From assembly GCA_002429615.1 (NCBI GenBank), contig DJAN01000308.1, forward strand, positions 1 to 14,369: a stretch of 14,369 bases of DNA. The letters run 5' to 3'. Every line of letters starts with the position of its first letter. Positions within the stretch are counted from its first letter, which is position 1. The position numbers and the translations under genes are program-made. The DNA comes from Lysobacteraceae bacterium UBA6001. GTDB lineage: Bacteria; Pseudomonadota; Gammaproteobacteria; Xanthomonadales; Xanthomonadaceae. Below are positions 6,793-14,353 of the stretch, in pieces. The notes below the pieces were generated by a model. The model had not been told where the DNA came from, did not search any database, and saw only the letters and a program-made list of their open reading frames with translations.

Positions 6793-8329
6793 GCCCCTGC
6801 TCTCCGTCGTCGTCCTCGTCTACAACACCGCCGCCTACCTGCCCGAGTGCTTCGATTCGCTGCTCGCGCAGGAGCTGCAGGACATCGAGATCATCGCCAT
6901 CGACGATGGCAGCAGCGACGACAGCTGGGCGATCTGCCGCCACTACGAAGCGAGCCATCCGAACTTCCGCTGCATCACCAAGACCCGCGAGGGCGGCGCG
7001 GTGTCCGGCAACCTGGGCATCTCGCTGGCGCGCGGGCAGTACGTGGCGCTGGTGGATTCGGACGACATGGTCACCCCTTCCGGGTACCGCCTGCTGGTCA
7101 CCGAGGCGCTGCGCACCAGCGCGGACATCGTGGTAGGTCGCGCCGCGCGGTTGACCGATGGCGTGCTGTCGGCCACCGCGTTCCTGCACGAACCGTTCGT
7201 GTGGGCACGGCACCAGGTGATCCACTCGGTGGCCGAGTTCCCGGAGCTGATCGACGACGGCTTCTACTGGAACAAGGTCTTCCGTACCGAGTTCCTGCGC
7301 GAACACGCGCTGGGCATGGAACCCGGCCTGCTCTACGCGGACCGGCCGTTCGTCCATCGCGCCTATTTCCTCAGCCGCTGCACGGCGATCCTGCCGGCGC
7401 TGGTGTATCTGTGGCGGACCCGCCCGCCCGGCGCCGATGCCTCGATCACCCAGCGCCTGCGCGAGGCGGACAACTTCGCCGACCGCATGCGCTCGGTCAC
7501 CCTGGAATGGCAGCAGTTCGAGGGCGTGCCCGGCGGCGAGGCCTACCGCCGCGCGATCGCGCTGACCAACCTGCACCGCGCCCTGCATGCGGCGGCCGGC
7601 ATCGTCGGCTCGCCGCGCATGCGCGAGGCATTCGTGGCCGGCCTGCAGCAACTGCTGGTCATGTACGGCGACCTGGATTTCCGTGCGCTGGGCGCCCGTC
7701 GCTGGCTGTACCTGGAGCTGATCCGCGCCGGCGAGATCGAGGGCCTGTGCTTCCTGCTCGGCATCGGCGCCGACCGTGGCTGGCTGACCGAGATCGACGA
7801 TGCCTGCTACTGGCAGACCCCGCTTCTGGACAACCGCGAAATCGGCATCCCGCGCGAGGCCATGCGCCTGCACTTCCCCCTGCCCGGCTTCTTCCGCATC
7901 GCCGCCGCCACGCTGGCCGGCAGCCAGCTGACGCTGGAGCTGCACCTGCACGACATCATCGCGCGCGACTGCCAGGTCGACTTCGAGCTGCACGGGCTGG
8001 ACGGCGAGGCGGTGCTGACCCTGCAGCCGCAGGGCCACCCAGAGCCCTACCGCCATGTCTACGGCCTGGACCTGGCCCAGGCCGGGCTGGTGCCAGGCAC
8101 GGTCTACGGCGTGATCCTGCGCTACCAGTGCGAGGCCGGCCAGGGGCGCTACCGGATCGGCCCGACCCTGTTCCCCGAAGGCTGGGCCAAGCAGCCGCCG
8201 CAGGCCGGGCCCGAGGCCACCTTGCTGTACCTCCCCGAGGCCGGTGGCATGGCGCTGCGCGCCGCCGGCACTCCCGCCACCGCGCGCCGGCCCGCCGACG
8301 CGGTTGCGGCACATGGCTTGCAGGACTGA
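6788..8329 (+). CDS. Family 2 glycosyltransferase with C-terminal extension
   Basis: An inverting GT-A glycosyltransferase that adds a sugar from a nucleotide donor in the cytoplasm. In the 513-residue protein the GT2 domain covers about 1-230: LLSVVVLVYNTAAYLPEC at the start, IAIDDGSSDDS (D39-D40), the metal-binding DxD as VDSDD (D90, D92), and YADRPF (D185) where the catalytic base motif is expected. Residues 230-350 are helical in character. From about 357 a strand-rich module begins (LHFPLPGFFRIAAATLAGSQLTLELHLHD), reminiscent of the accessory domains on teichoic-acid glycosyltransferases of the TarS/TarP kind; that likeness is from memory and only at the level of layout. The ATG at 6788 was preferred over an in-frame one at 6533 because the latter lies deep inside the previous gene. 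No strong ribosome-binding site is present, only GGAA at 6778-6781. Sugar specificity is unknown. Confidence 0.88.
   Translation: MQPLLSVVVLVYNTAAYLPECFDSLLAQELQDIEIIAIDDGSSDDSWAICRHYEASHPNFRCITKTREGGAVSGNLGISLARGQYVALVDSDDMVTPSGYRLLVTEALRTSADIVVGRAARLTDGVLSATAFLHEPFVWARHQVIHSVAEFPELIDDGFYWNKVFRTEFLREHALGMEPGLLYADRPFVHRAYFLSRCTAILPALVYLWRTRPPGADASITQRLREADNFADRMRSVTLEWQQFEGVPGGEAYRRAIALTNLHRALHAAAGIVGSPRMREAFVAGLQQLLVMYGDLDFRALGARRWLYLELIRAGEIEGLCFLLGIGADRGWLTEIDDACYWQTPLLDNREIGIPREAMRLHFPLPGFFRIAAATLAGSQLTLELHLHDIIARDCQVDFELHGLDGEAVLTLQPQGHPEPYRHVYGLDLAQAGLVPGTVYGVILRYQCEAGQGRYRIGPTLFPEGWAKQPPQAGPEATLLYLPEAGGMALRAAGTPATARRPADAVAAHGLQD
8307..8322 (+). promoter_or_regulatory. Sigma-54 (-24/-12) promoter candidate for the aminotransferase operon
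   Basis: The sequence CGGCACA-TGGC-TTGCA matches TGGCACG-N4-TTGCW at 10 of 12 positions, with invariant GG (8308-8309) and GC (8320-8321) ten bases apart. It sits in the last codons of the GT2 gene and reads toward the aminotransferase. Initiation is expected near 8332-8334, which leaves a leader of about 19 bases holding GGAG (8339-8342) before the ATG at 8352. It shares GGCAC-N5-TTGCA with the element before tagD. Confidence 0.68.
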
Positions 8330-8351
8330 GGGCGTCCCGGAGACGAACGCG

Positions 8352-9482
8352 ATGAAGAAGAACAAGCCGATCCCCGTCACCAGCCCGCTGCTGCCTCCCC
8401 TGGAGGAGTTCATGCCGTACCTGCAGCGGATCTGGGACAGTCGCATCCTCACCAACGGCGGCGGCATGCACCAGGCGCTGGAGAAGGCGCTGGCCGACTA
8501 CCTGGGGGTGAACCACATCGCCCTGTTCGCCAACGGCACCCTGGCGCTGGTCACCGCGCTGCAGGCGCTGCGGGTGACCGGCGAGGTCATCACCACGCCG
8601 TACTCGTTCGTGGCCACCGGCCATTCGCTGCTGTGGAACGGGCTCAAGCCGGTGTTCGTGGACATCGACCCGGTGACCCTCAACCTGGATCCGGCCAAGA
8701 TCGAAGCGGCGATCACCCCGCAGACCACCGCGATCATGCCGGTGCACTGCTACGGCACCCCGTGCGACGTGGCGGCGATCGAGCGCATCGCCGAGAACTA
8801 CAACCTCAAGGTCATCTACGATGCCGCGCACGCCTTCGCGGTGCGCGACGCTGGCGGCAGCATCCTGCGCCATGGCGACCTGTCGGTGCTCAGCTTCCAC
8901 GCCACCAAGGTCTACAACACCTTCGAGGGCGGCGCGATCATCTGCCCGGACGCACGCACCAAACAGCGCATCAACCACCTGAAGAACTTCGGCTTCGTCG
9001 ATGAAGTCACCGTGGTGGCGCCGGGCATCAACGGCAAGATGAGCGAGATCAACGCGGCCATGGGCCTGCTGCAGCTCAAGCACATCGACCAGGCGCTGGC
9101 GCGCCGCGCCGAGATCGACGCGCTGTACCGGCGCCGCCTGGCCGGCGTGCCGGGCCTGCGCTGCCTGCGCATCCCCGAGGGCGTGCAGCGCAACCACTCC
9201 TACTTCCCGATCCTGGTCGAGGAAGAGTTCCCGCTCGGCCGCGACGAGCTGTACCAGCTGATGCGCGGCGACGACATCCTGGTGCGGCGCTATTTCTACC
9301 CGCTGATCAGCGAGTTCCCGATGTACCGCGGGCTGCCGTCCGCCGCGCCGGCGCTGCTGCCGGTGGCGCAGGCGGTGGCGCGCAAGGTGCTGTGCCTGCC
9401 GATCCATCCGGACCTGCGCGACGAAGACGTCGAGCGCATCTGCGACCTGCTGCTGGCACCGGCGCAGGTACGCGCGGCATGA
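8352..9482 (+). CDS. PLP-dependent nucleotide-sugar aminotransferase, DegT/DnrJ/EryC1/StrS family, VioA-like
   Basis: These enzymes move an amino group, usually from glutamate, to a keto-sugar nucleotide. The 376-residue length is typical. Visible are the substrate/cofactor segments TNGGGMHQALEKAL and NGTLALVTALQALRVTGEVITTPYSFVATGHS, the PLP-contacting D157 and H160 (YDAAHAF) and the Schiff-base lysine K186 in SFHATKVYNTFEGG, followed by NGKMSEINAAMGLLQL. The sequence resembles VioA, which makes dTDP-4-amino-4,6-dideoxyglucose (viosamine) from dTDP-4-keto-6-deoxyglucose, but close relatives act on other 3- or 4-keto sugars. RmlA/RmlB for the dTDP-keto sugar are not in the window. The start at 8352 has GGAG at 8339-8342; an in-frame upstream ATG at 8244 would overlap the GT2 gene by 86 bases and was rejected. 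It opens block B after a sigma-54-type promoter and overlaps the next gene by ATGA. Viosamine is a known flagellin glycan sugar in Pseudomonas syringae. Confidence 0.9.
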   Translation: MKKNKPIPVTSPLLPPLEEFMPYLQRIWDSRILTNGGGMHQALEKALADYLGVNHIALFANGTLALVTALQALRVTGEVITTPYSFVATGHSLLWNGLKPVFVDIDPVTLNLDPAKIEAAITPQTTAIMPVHCYGTPCDVAAIERIAENYNLKVIYDAAHAFAVRDAGGSILRHGDLSVLSFHATKVYNTFEGGAIICPDARTKQRINHLKNFGFVDEVTVVAPGINGKMSEINAAMGLLQLKHIDQALARRAEIDALYRRRLAGVPGLRCLRIPEGVQRNHSYFPILVEEEFPLGRDELYQLMRGDDILVRRYFYPLISEFPMYRGLPSAAPALLPVAQAVARKVLCLPIHPDLRDEDVERICDLLLAPAQVRAA

Positions 9483-10771
9483 CACCGGCGGCGGCCACGC
9501 CGGTCGCCGGTTCACGGCTGCCGGCCTGGCTGGGTCGCGGCCTGCTCGTGCTGTGGCGGTTGTTCGACCTGCTCACGCCCAAGCGCGCCGACCACTGGGC
9601 GTTCTTCACCCATCCGCTCAAGCCGGGCCAGTTCATCGAGAACTCACGTGCGGTGTTCGAGCAGGTCAAGGGCGAGGCCGCGCTGCGCAAGATCGTCTTC
9701 ACCCGCGCGCGCGACGCCGAGCTTCACATCGATCACGCCTGCAATACCCAGGTGCTGGCGCTGGACAGCATCGCCGGTCTGCTGGCCCTGGCCCGCTGCG
9801 GCGTGCTGCTGCTGACCAACTCGATCTCCATGGACCTGTCGCTGCATTGGCGCGACGGCCGCTACGCCGCGCCGCGGCCGTCGATGCGCCGGCGCGTGGT
9901 GGTGAACCTGTGGCACGGCATTCCGTTAAAGCGCCTGTTCGCGCTGGCCAACCCGCGCCAACGCGCCCATGGCGACCGCGATGCGGCGCGGCGCGGCGAG
10001 CGCCAGCACTACGCCGGGTTGATCGCCTCCTCGGACGTGGATGCGTATGCGATGAGCGCGATCTTCCATCCGATCGCGCCGGACAAGGTGTGGATCACCG
10101 GCCTGCCGCGCAACGACTTCCTGCGCCAGCCCGAGGCCGACCTGCCGCGCTACCAGCGCGAGGAACTGGCGCGCCTGCGCGCCGCCACGCGTGGCCGGCC
10201 CCTGGTGCTGTATGCCCCCACCTATCGCGACACGCATGTCGCCGAGCAGGCGGTGCGCCGCTTCGACGACGCCGAGGTCGCGCGGCTCAAGGCGCTGCTG
10301 CGCGCGCACGGCGCGGTGCTGGGCGTGCGCGGCCACTACCTGCGCAACGCCGCGCCGATATTCGCGCCCGACCACTACGACGACGTCCTGATCGACCTCG
10401 GCCACGACCAGTTCCAGGAAATCGCGCCATTGCTGCGCGAGGCCGCGCTGGTGCTCACCGATTACTCGTCGGTGTACATCGACGCGCTCTACCTGCGCCT
10501 GCCGGTGATCAGCTTCGCCTGGGACCTGGGCCACTACCGCCAACACCAGAACGGCCTGCTGTACGACATGGAACTCGCCTTCCCCGGCCCGGTGGCCACC
10601 GATTTCGACGGCCTCGCGCAGGCCCTGGACGCCGCGCTGGGCGGCGACACCGACACCGGCGGCGAACGCTACGCCGCCGCGCGCCGGCTGTTCTTCCGGC
10701 ACGACGATGACGGCAATGCGCAGCGGGTGGTGGCACGGCTGCGCGCGACGCTGGCCGGAGCGGCAGCATGA
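9479..10771 (+). CDS. CDP-glycerol glycerophosphotransferase, TagB/TagF family (copy 2)
   Basis: The second glycerophosphotransferase of the island, 430 residues. It has the family motifs VVNLWHGIPLKRL (H146), YAPTYRD (245-251), RGHY (H286, in place of the second conserved histidine) and LTDYSSVYID with D328. Unlike copy 1 it lacks a strand-rich N-terminal domain and instead starts with a hydrophobic and basic helix (LPAWLGRGLLVLWRLFDLLTPKR, about 14-36), suited to binding the inner membrane face as in TagB. Its size is closer to TagB, the primase that adds the first glycerol-phosphate, so a primer/polymerase division with copy 1 is possible but is inference. It overlaps the aminotransferase and the following glycosyltransferase by ATGA at both ends. 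The start at 9479 was chosen for that coupling; 9392 is an alternative in-frame ATG inside the aminotransferase gene. Confidence 0.9.
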   Translation: MTPAAATPVAGSRLPAWLGRGLLVLWRLFDLLTPKRADHWAFFTHPLKPGQFIENSRAVFEQVKGEAALRKIVFTRARDAELHIDHACNTQVLALDSIAGLLALARCGVLLLTNSISMDLSLHWRDGRYAAPRPSMRRRVVVNLWHGIPLKRLFALANPRQRAHGDRDAARRGERQHYAGLIASSDVDAYAMSAIFHPIAPDKVWITGLPRNDFLRQPEADLPRYQREELARLRAATRGRPLVLYAPTYRDTHVAEQAVRRFDDAEVARLKALLRAHGAVLGVRGHYLRNAAPIFAPDHYDDVLIDLGHDQFQEIAPLLREAALVLTDYSSVYIDALYLRLPVISFAWDLGHYRQHQNGLLYDMELAFPGPVATDFDGLAQALDAALGGDTDTGGERYAAARRLFFRHDDDGNAQRVVARLRATLAGAAA

Positions 10772-13700
10772 GCGACGGCAACCGCCGCGACGAGATCGCC
10801 GGCCTGGTCAGCGTGGTGATGCCGGCCTACAAGCCGCGCTTCATCGCCCAGGCGCTGGACAGCGTCGCCGCCCAGACCTATCGCCCGCTGGAACTGGTGG
10901 TCTGCGACGACTCGACCGACAGCCGCATCGAACAGCAGCTCGCCGCGTTCGCCGCGCGGGTCGACTTCCCGGTGCACTATTCGCGCAATCCCGAACGCCT
11001 GTGGGAAACGCGCAGCACCGCACGCGGCATCGCCCAGGCGCGCGGCGAGTTCATCAAATTCCTGCATGACGACGACGTGCTCGATCCCGACTGCATCGCC
11101 GCGATGGTCGAGGCGATGGGCGCCGCACCGGACATCGCACTGGTCGCTTCGCGGCGGCGCCTGATCGACGCGGCCGGCCGCCCCCTGGCCGACGAACTCG
11201 CCACCAGCTTCCCGGCCCGCGACGACCTGCGCGTGCACGGCGCCGACCTGGTGGCATTCCTGGCCGACCACACGATCAACTTCATCGGCGAACCGAGCGC
11301 GGTGCTGTGCCGGCGCGCGGCGCTGCTGCCGTTCGGCGAGGACCTGGGCGTGCTCGACGGCACCCGCATCGCCTGGGTCGCCGATCTGGCGCTGTACGTG
11401 AAACTGCTGCACGGCGCGGCGCTGGCGATGCTGGCACGCCCGCGGGTCGCGTTCCGCATCTCGCGCGAGCAGTTCAGCCAGGTCGGCCGTGACCGGCCGG
11501 GCATCGGCGAACGTGGTCACGACGACCTGCGCCAGGCCATCCACGCATTGGGCTGGCACCCGGGCGAAGGCCACGCCACCGACACGGTGCGGATGGCGCC
11601 GCTGCATGCGGGCGACTACCAGCCGATCGACCTGCCCGCCGCGCTGACACAGGCGTTGCAGGTCGCGCAGTCGCGTTGGCAGCTTCACGACTGGCAGGCG
11701 CGGCGCGCGCTACCCACCGCGCAGATTCCGTTGCTGCAGGCGCGGCTCGATGCCGAGGGCGCACCGCGACTGGGCGTGCTGATCTGCGGCGCGGACGTGG
11801 CGGCGCGTGCCCGCACCCGGGCCAGCCTCGATTCGACCGCACCGCTGTACGCAAGCATGTCGATCCGCGAGATCGACGCCACCGCCGTGGACACCGACTT
11901 CCTGGCCGACTGGGACGTGGAATGGGTGCTGCGGGTGGATGCGGGTACCACCTTCCGGCCGGCCGGTCGCATGGCGATGTGCCTGGCGCTGATGGACCCG
12001 AGCGACGCGCTGGCGCTGTACGTCGATGGCTGGCTGCGCCAAGGCGCGGACGACCCGCTGCCGGCGCTGCGCCCGGACCTGGACCCGGACCTGTTGTTGC
12101 ACCATCCCGCGCTGATGGCGCGGCACTGGGCATTCCGCCGCGAGACGCTGATCGCGGCCGGGGGCTATGGCGACGGCACGCTGCCGGAACTGGCACCGGC
12201 GCTGTCGCTGCTGGCCGATGGGCTGGCCGCGCGCGTCCGTCATTTCCCCGAGCCGGCGCTGGAATACGACGAACTCGCGCCAGACGACACGCACTGGCAG
12301 GCCGCGATCGCCGCGCATCTGGCGCGCACCGGGCAGCCGGCGCGGATCGGCGTGCTGGCGCCGGGGCGCTATCGCATTGATTACCTGCACGCCGATACGC
12401 CGCGCGTGTCGATCGTGCTGGTCGCCCACGACCGCCTGCCGCTGCTGCAGCGCTGCGTGGTGAGTGTGCTGGAGAAGACCGACTATCCGGACTACGAGAT
12501 CGTCCTGCTCGACAACGCCAGCGCCGACGCCGACACCCGCGCGTGGCTGGACCAGGTGGCCGCACTGGGCGAGGCGCGCCTGCGCCTGTTCGCCGTGGAT
12601 GCCGCGCTGCCGCCAATGCAGGCACGCACCCTCGCCGCCGCGCAGGCGAGCGGCGAGCTGCTGTTGTTCGTCGATGACGCGCTCGCCGCACTGGAGCCTG
12701 GCTGGCTGGCCGAGCTGGTGCAGCAGGCGATGCGCGGGGAGGTGGGCGCGGTGGGCGCGCGCAGCGTGGCCGGCGATGGCCGCATCACCCATGCCGGCGT
12801 GTTGCCGGGGCTGTTGCCGGGTGGCGGGCGCGCGTTCCTCGGCGAGCCGATGGCCTCGCCCGGTTATCTCGGCCGTCTGCAGGTGGCGCAGGGCTACAGC
12901 GCCGTCGCCGGTCACTGCCTGATGCTGCGCCGTGCGGTGTTCGAGGCGGTGGGCGGCTTCGATAGCGAGACCTTCCCCGACGCCGGCGCCGACATCGACC
13001 TGTGCCTGCGGCTGCGCGCGCAGGGACTGCGCAACGTGTGGACGCCGCATGCCCTGCTGCTGCATGGCGAGGTGCCCGAGCCGCTGGACGGCGACGCACG
13101 CGACGCATTGTTCGCGCGCTGGCTGCCGCAGCTGGCGCACGACCCGGCGCACCACCCCGCGTTGCGACTGGACCAGCCCGGCGGCTTCCGTCTCGACGAA
13201 TCCGACTTCTCCTGGCAGCCGCTGCCGTGGCGTCCGCTGCCCAAGCTGATGGCGCATCCGGCCGACGCCGCCGGCAGCGGGCAGTACCGGGTGATGCAGC
13301 CGCTGATGGCATTGCGCGGCGCCGGCCTGGCCGACGGCACTTATCACGCGCGGCTGCTCGACGTGGTCGAGATGGCGCGACTGGACCCGGACGTGGTGGT
13401 CTGGCAGCGGCAGATCGGCGAGGCGCAACTGGACCTGATGGAACGGGTGGGTCGTTTCCATCGTGCACTGAAGATCTACGAGCTCGACGACTACCTGCCG
13501 AACCTGCCGCTGAAGAGCGTGCATCGCGCCCAGCTGCCGGCGGACATCGTGAAGTCGCTGCGCCGCGCCTTCGCGCGGGTGGACCGGCTGGTGGTTTCGA
13601 CCCCGGCGCTGGCCGAGGCCCTGGCCGGCATGCACCCGGACATCCGCATCGCCGCCAACCGGCTGCCGCCGGCACAGTGGCGGCCCCTGCCCGGCCCGCG

Positions 13701-14220
13701 CCGCAACAGCGGGCCGCGTCCACGGGTCGGCTGGGCGGGTGGCGTCAGCCATACCGGGGATCTGGAAATGATCGCCGACGTGGTGCGCAGCCTGGCCGAC
13801 GAGGTGGACTGGGTGTTCATGGGGCTGTGCCCGGATGCGTTGAAGCCGTATGTCCGCGAGTTCCATCCCGGCGTCAGCATGGACCACTATCCGCGCGTGC
13901 TGGCGCGGCTGGACCTGGACCTGGCGATCGCCCCGCTGGAAGACAACCGCTTCAACGCCTGCAAGAGCAACCTGCGGTTGCTGGAATACGGCGCCTGCGC
14001 GGTGCCGGTGGTGGCCAGCGACATCGAACCGTATCGCGGCGACCTGCCGGTGGTGCGGGTGCGCAACCGGCATCGCGACTGGGTGGCGGCGATCCGCGAG
14101 CAGTTGGCCGATGGTGATGCGCGGGCGGCGGCGGGCGACGCGCTGCGCGAGGCGGTGTGGAAGGACTGGATGTTGGCCGGGGATGGGTTGGCGGACTGGC
14201 GCGCCGCGTGGTTGCCGTGA
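10768..14220 (+). CDS. Giant multi-module glycosyltransferase (GT2 - degenerate GT2 - GT2 - GT4)
   Basis: The 1150-residue protein reads as four glycosyltransferase-like modules. Module 1 (about 10-270) is GT2: LVSVVMPAYKPRFIAQALDS, VVCDDSTD and a DxD at FLHDDDVLDPD (101-103). Module 2 (about 330-530) looks like a decayed GT2, keeping RVDAGTTF (D391-A-G) where DxD should be and a RPDLDPDLLLHH...RRETLIAAGGY segment. Module 3 (about 544-790) is GT2: RVSIVLVAHDRLPLLQRC, LLDNASAD, FVDDAL (D636-D637-A638, third position Ala) and DIDLCLRLRAQG (742-753). Module 4 (about 824-1150) is GT-B/GT4-like: VGWAGGVSHTGDLEMI and NLRLLEYGACAVPVVASD with E1073. Such proteins build several linkages of a glycan; in flagellar islands they can act on flagellin. 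It is the last gene of block B, coupled to the previous one by ATGA. No membrane segment is evident. The number of active modules is unknown. Confidence 0.88.
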   Translation: MSDGNRRDEIAGLVSVVMPAYKPRFIAQALDSVAAQTYRPLELVVCDDSTDSRIEQQLAAFAARVDFPVHYSRNPERLWETRSTARGIAQARGEFIKFLHDDDVLDPDCIAAMVEAMGAAPDIALVASRRRLIDAAGRPLADELATSFPARDDLRVHGADLVAFLADHTINFIGEPSAVLCRRAALLPFGEDLGVLDGTRIAWVADLALYVKLLHGAALAMLARPRVAFRISREQFSQVGRDRPGIGERGHDDLRQAIHALGWHPGEGHATDTVRMAPLHAGDYQPIDLPAALTQALQVAQSRWQLHDWQARRALPTAQIPLLQARLDAEGAPRLGVLICGADVAARARTRASLDSTAPLYASMSIREIDATAVDTDFLADWDVEWVLRVDAGTTFRPAGRMAMCLALMDPSDALALYVDGWLRQGADDPLPALRPDLDPDLLLHHPALMARHWAFRRETLIAAGGYGDGTLPELAPALSLLADGLAARVRHFPEPALEYDELAPDDTHWQAAIAAHLARTGQPARIGVLAPGRYRIDYLHADTPRVSIVLVAHDRLPLLQRCVVSVLEKTDYPDYEIVLLDNASADADTRAWLDQVAALGEARLRLFAVDAALPPMQARTLAAAQASGELLLFVDDALAALEPGWLAELVQQAMRGEVGAVGARSVAGDGRITHAGVLPGLLPGGGRAFLGEPMASPGYLGRLQVAQGYSAVAGHCLMLRRAVFEAVGGFDSETFPDAGADIDLCLRLRAQGLRNVWTPHALLLHGEVPEPLDGDARDALFARWLPQLAHDPAHHPALRLDQPGGFRLDESDFSWQPLPWRPLPKLMAHPADAAGSGQYRVMQPLMALRGAGLADGTYHARLLDVVEMARLDPDVVVWQRQIGEAQLDLMERVGRFHRALKIYELDDYLPNLPLKSVHRAQLPADIVKSLRRAFARVDRLVVSTPALAEALAGMHPDIRIAANRLPPAQWRPLPGPRRNSGPRPRVGWAGGVSHTGDLEMIADVVRSLADEVDWVFMGLCPDALKPYVREFHPGVSMDHYPRVLARLDLDLAIAPLEDNRFNACKSNLRLLEYGACAVPVVASDIEPYRGDLPVVRVRNRHRDWVAAIREQLADGDARAAAGDALREAVWKDWMLAGDGLADWRAAWLP

Positions 14221-14287
14221 GTCGGGCCGGGTGGGTTTCTGTGGGCGGTTGAGCTTTTTTATTTGGCCTACTTCGTCCCACGTCTCG

Positions 14288-14335
14288 CTCCTTATGCCCC
14301 TCCTTATGCCCCTCCTTATGCCCCGCCTTATGACC
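14288..14335 (+). repeat. 12-bp tandem repeat, four units
   Basis: Three exact head-to-tail copies of CTCCTTATGCCC (14288-14299, 14300-14311, 14312-14323) are followed by a fourth with two changes, CGCCTTATGACC (14324-14335). It lies in the noncoding tail 68 bases after the last gene. As the unit is a multiple of three it would stay in frame if translated, but no gene is supported here. The stretch before it (14221-14287) holds a T6 run at 14255-14260 without a clear stem. Confidence 0.9.
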
Positions 14336-14353
14336 TCTCCTTTGATCATCTTT

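Noticed and set aside
9926..9928. Rare TTA leucine codon in the second glycerophosphotransferase as a regulatory codon
   Set aside because: Unusual in such GC-rich DNA, but a single codon with no known TTA-based control in this group; not enough to support a claim.
12087..12101. GG-N10-GC followed by A inside the giant glycosyltransferase gene as a third sigma-54 promoter
   Set aside because: The -24 part reads GGACC instead of GGCAC, it lies mid-gene, and no gene starts downstream.
14251..14262. T6 run after the last gene as an intrinsic terminator
   Set aside because: No convincing GC stem directly precedes it; the upstream G-rich stretch does not pair with itself, so only a T run can be claimed.
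14288..14335. The tandem repeat as a CRISPR array
   Set aside because: The units are 12 bp, directly abutting, with no spacers and no cas genes.
11710..14349. Long open frame of 879 codons on the - strand opposite the giant glycosyltransferase, and similar ones at 3860-5614, 6668-8467 and 1264-2631
   Set aside because: These are typical antisense shadows in very GC-rich DNA: low-complexity Arg/Gln/Val/His-rich translations with no recognisable motif, opposite genes with clear conserved motifs.
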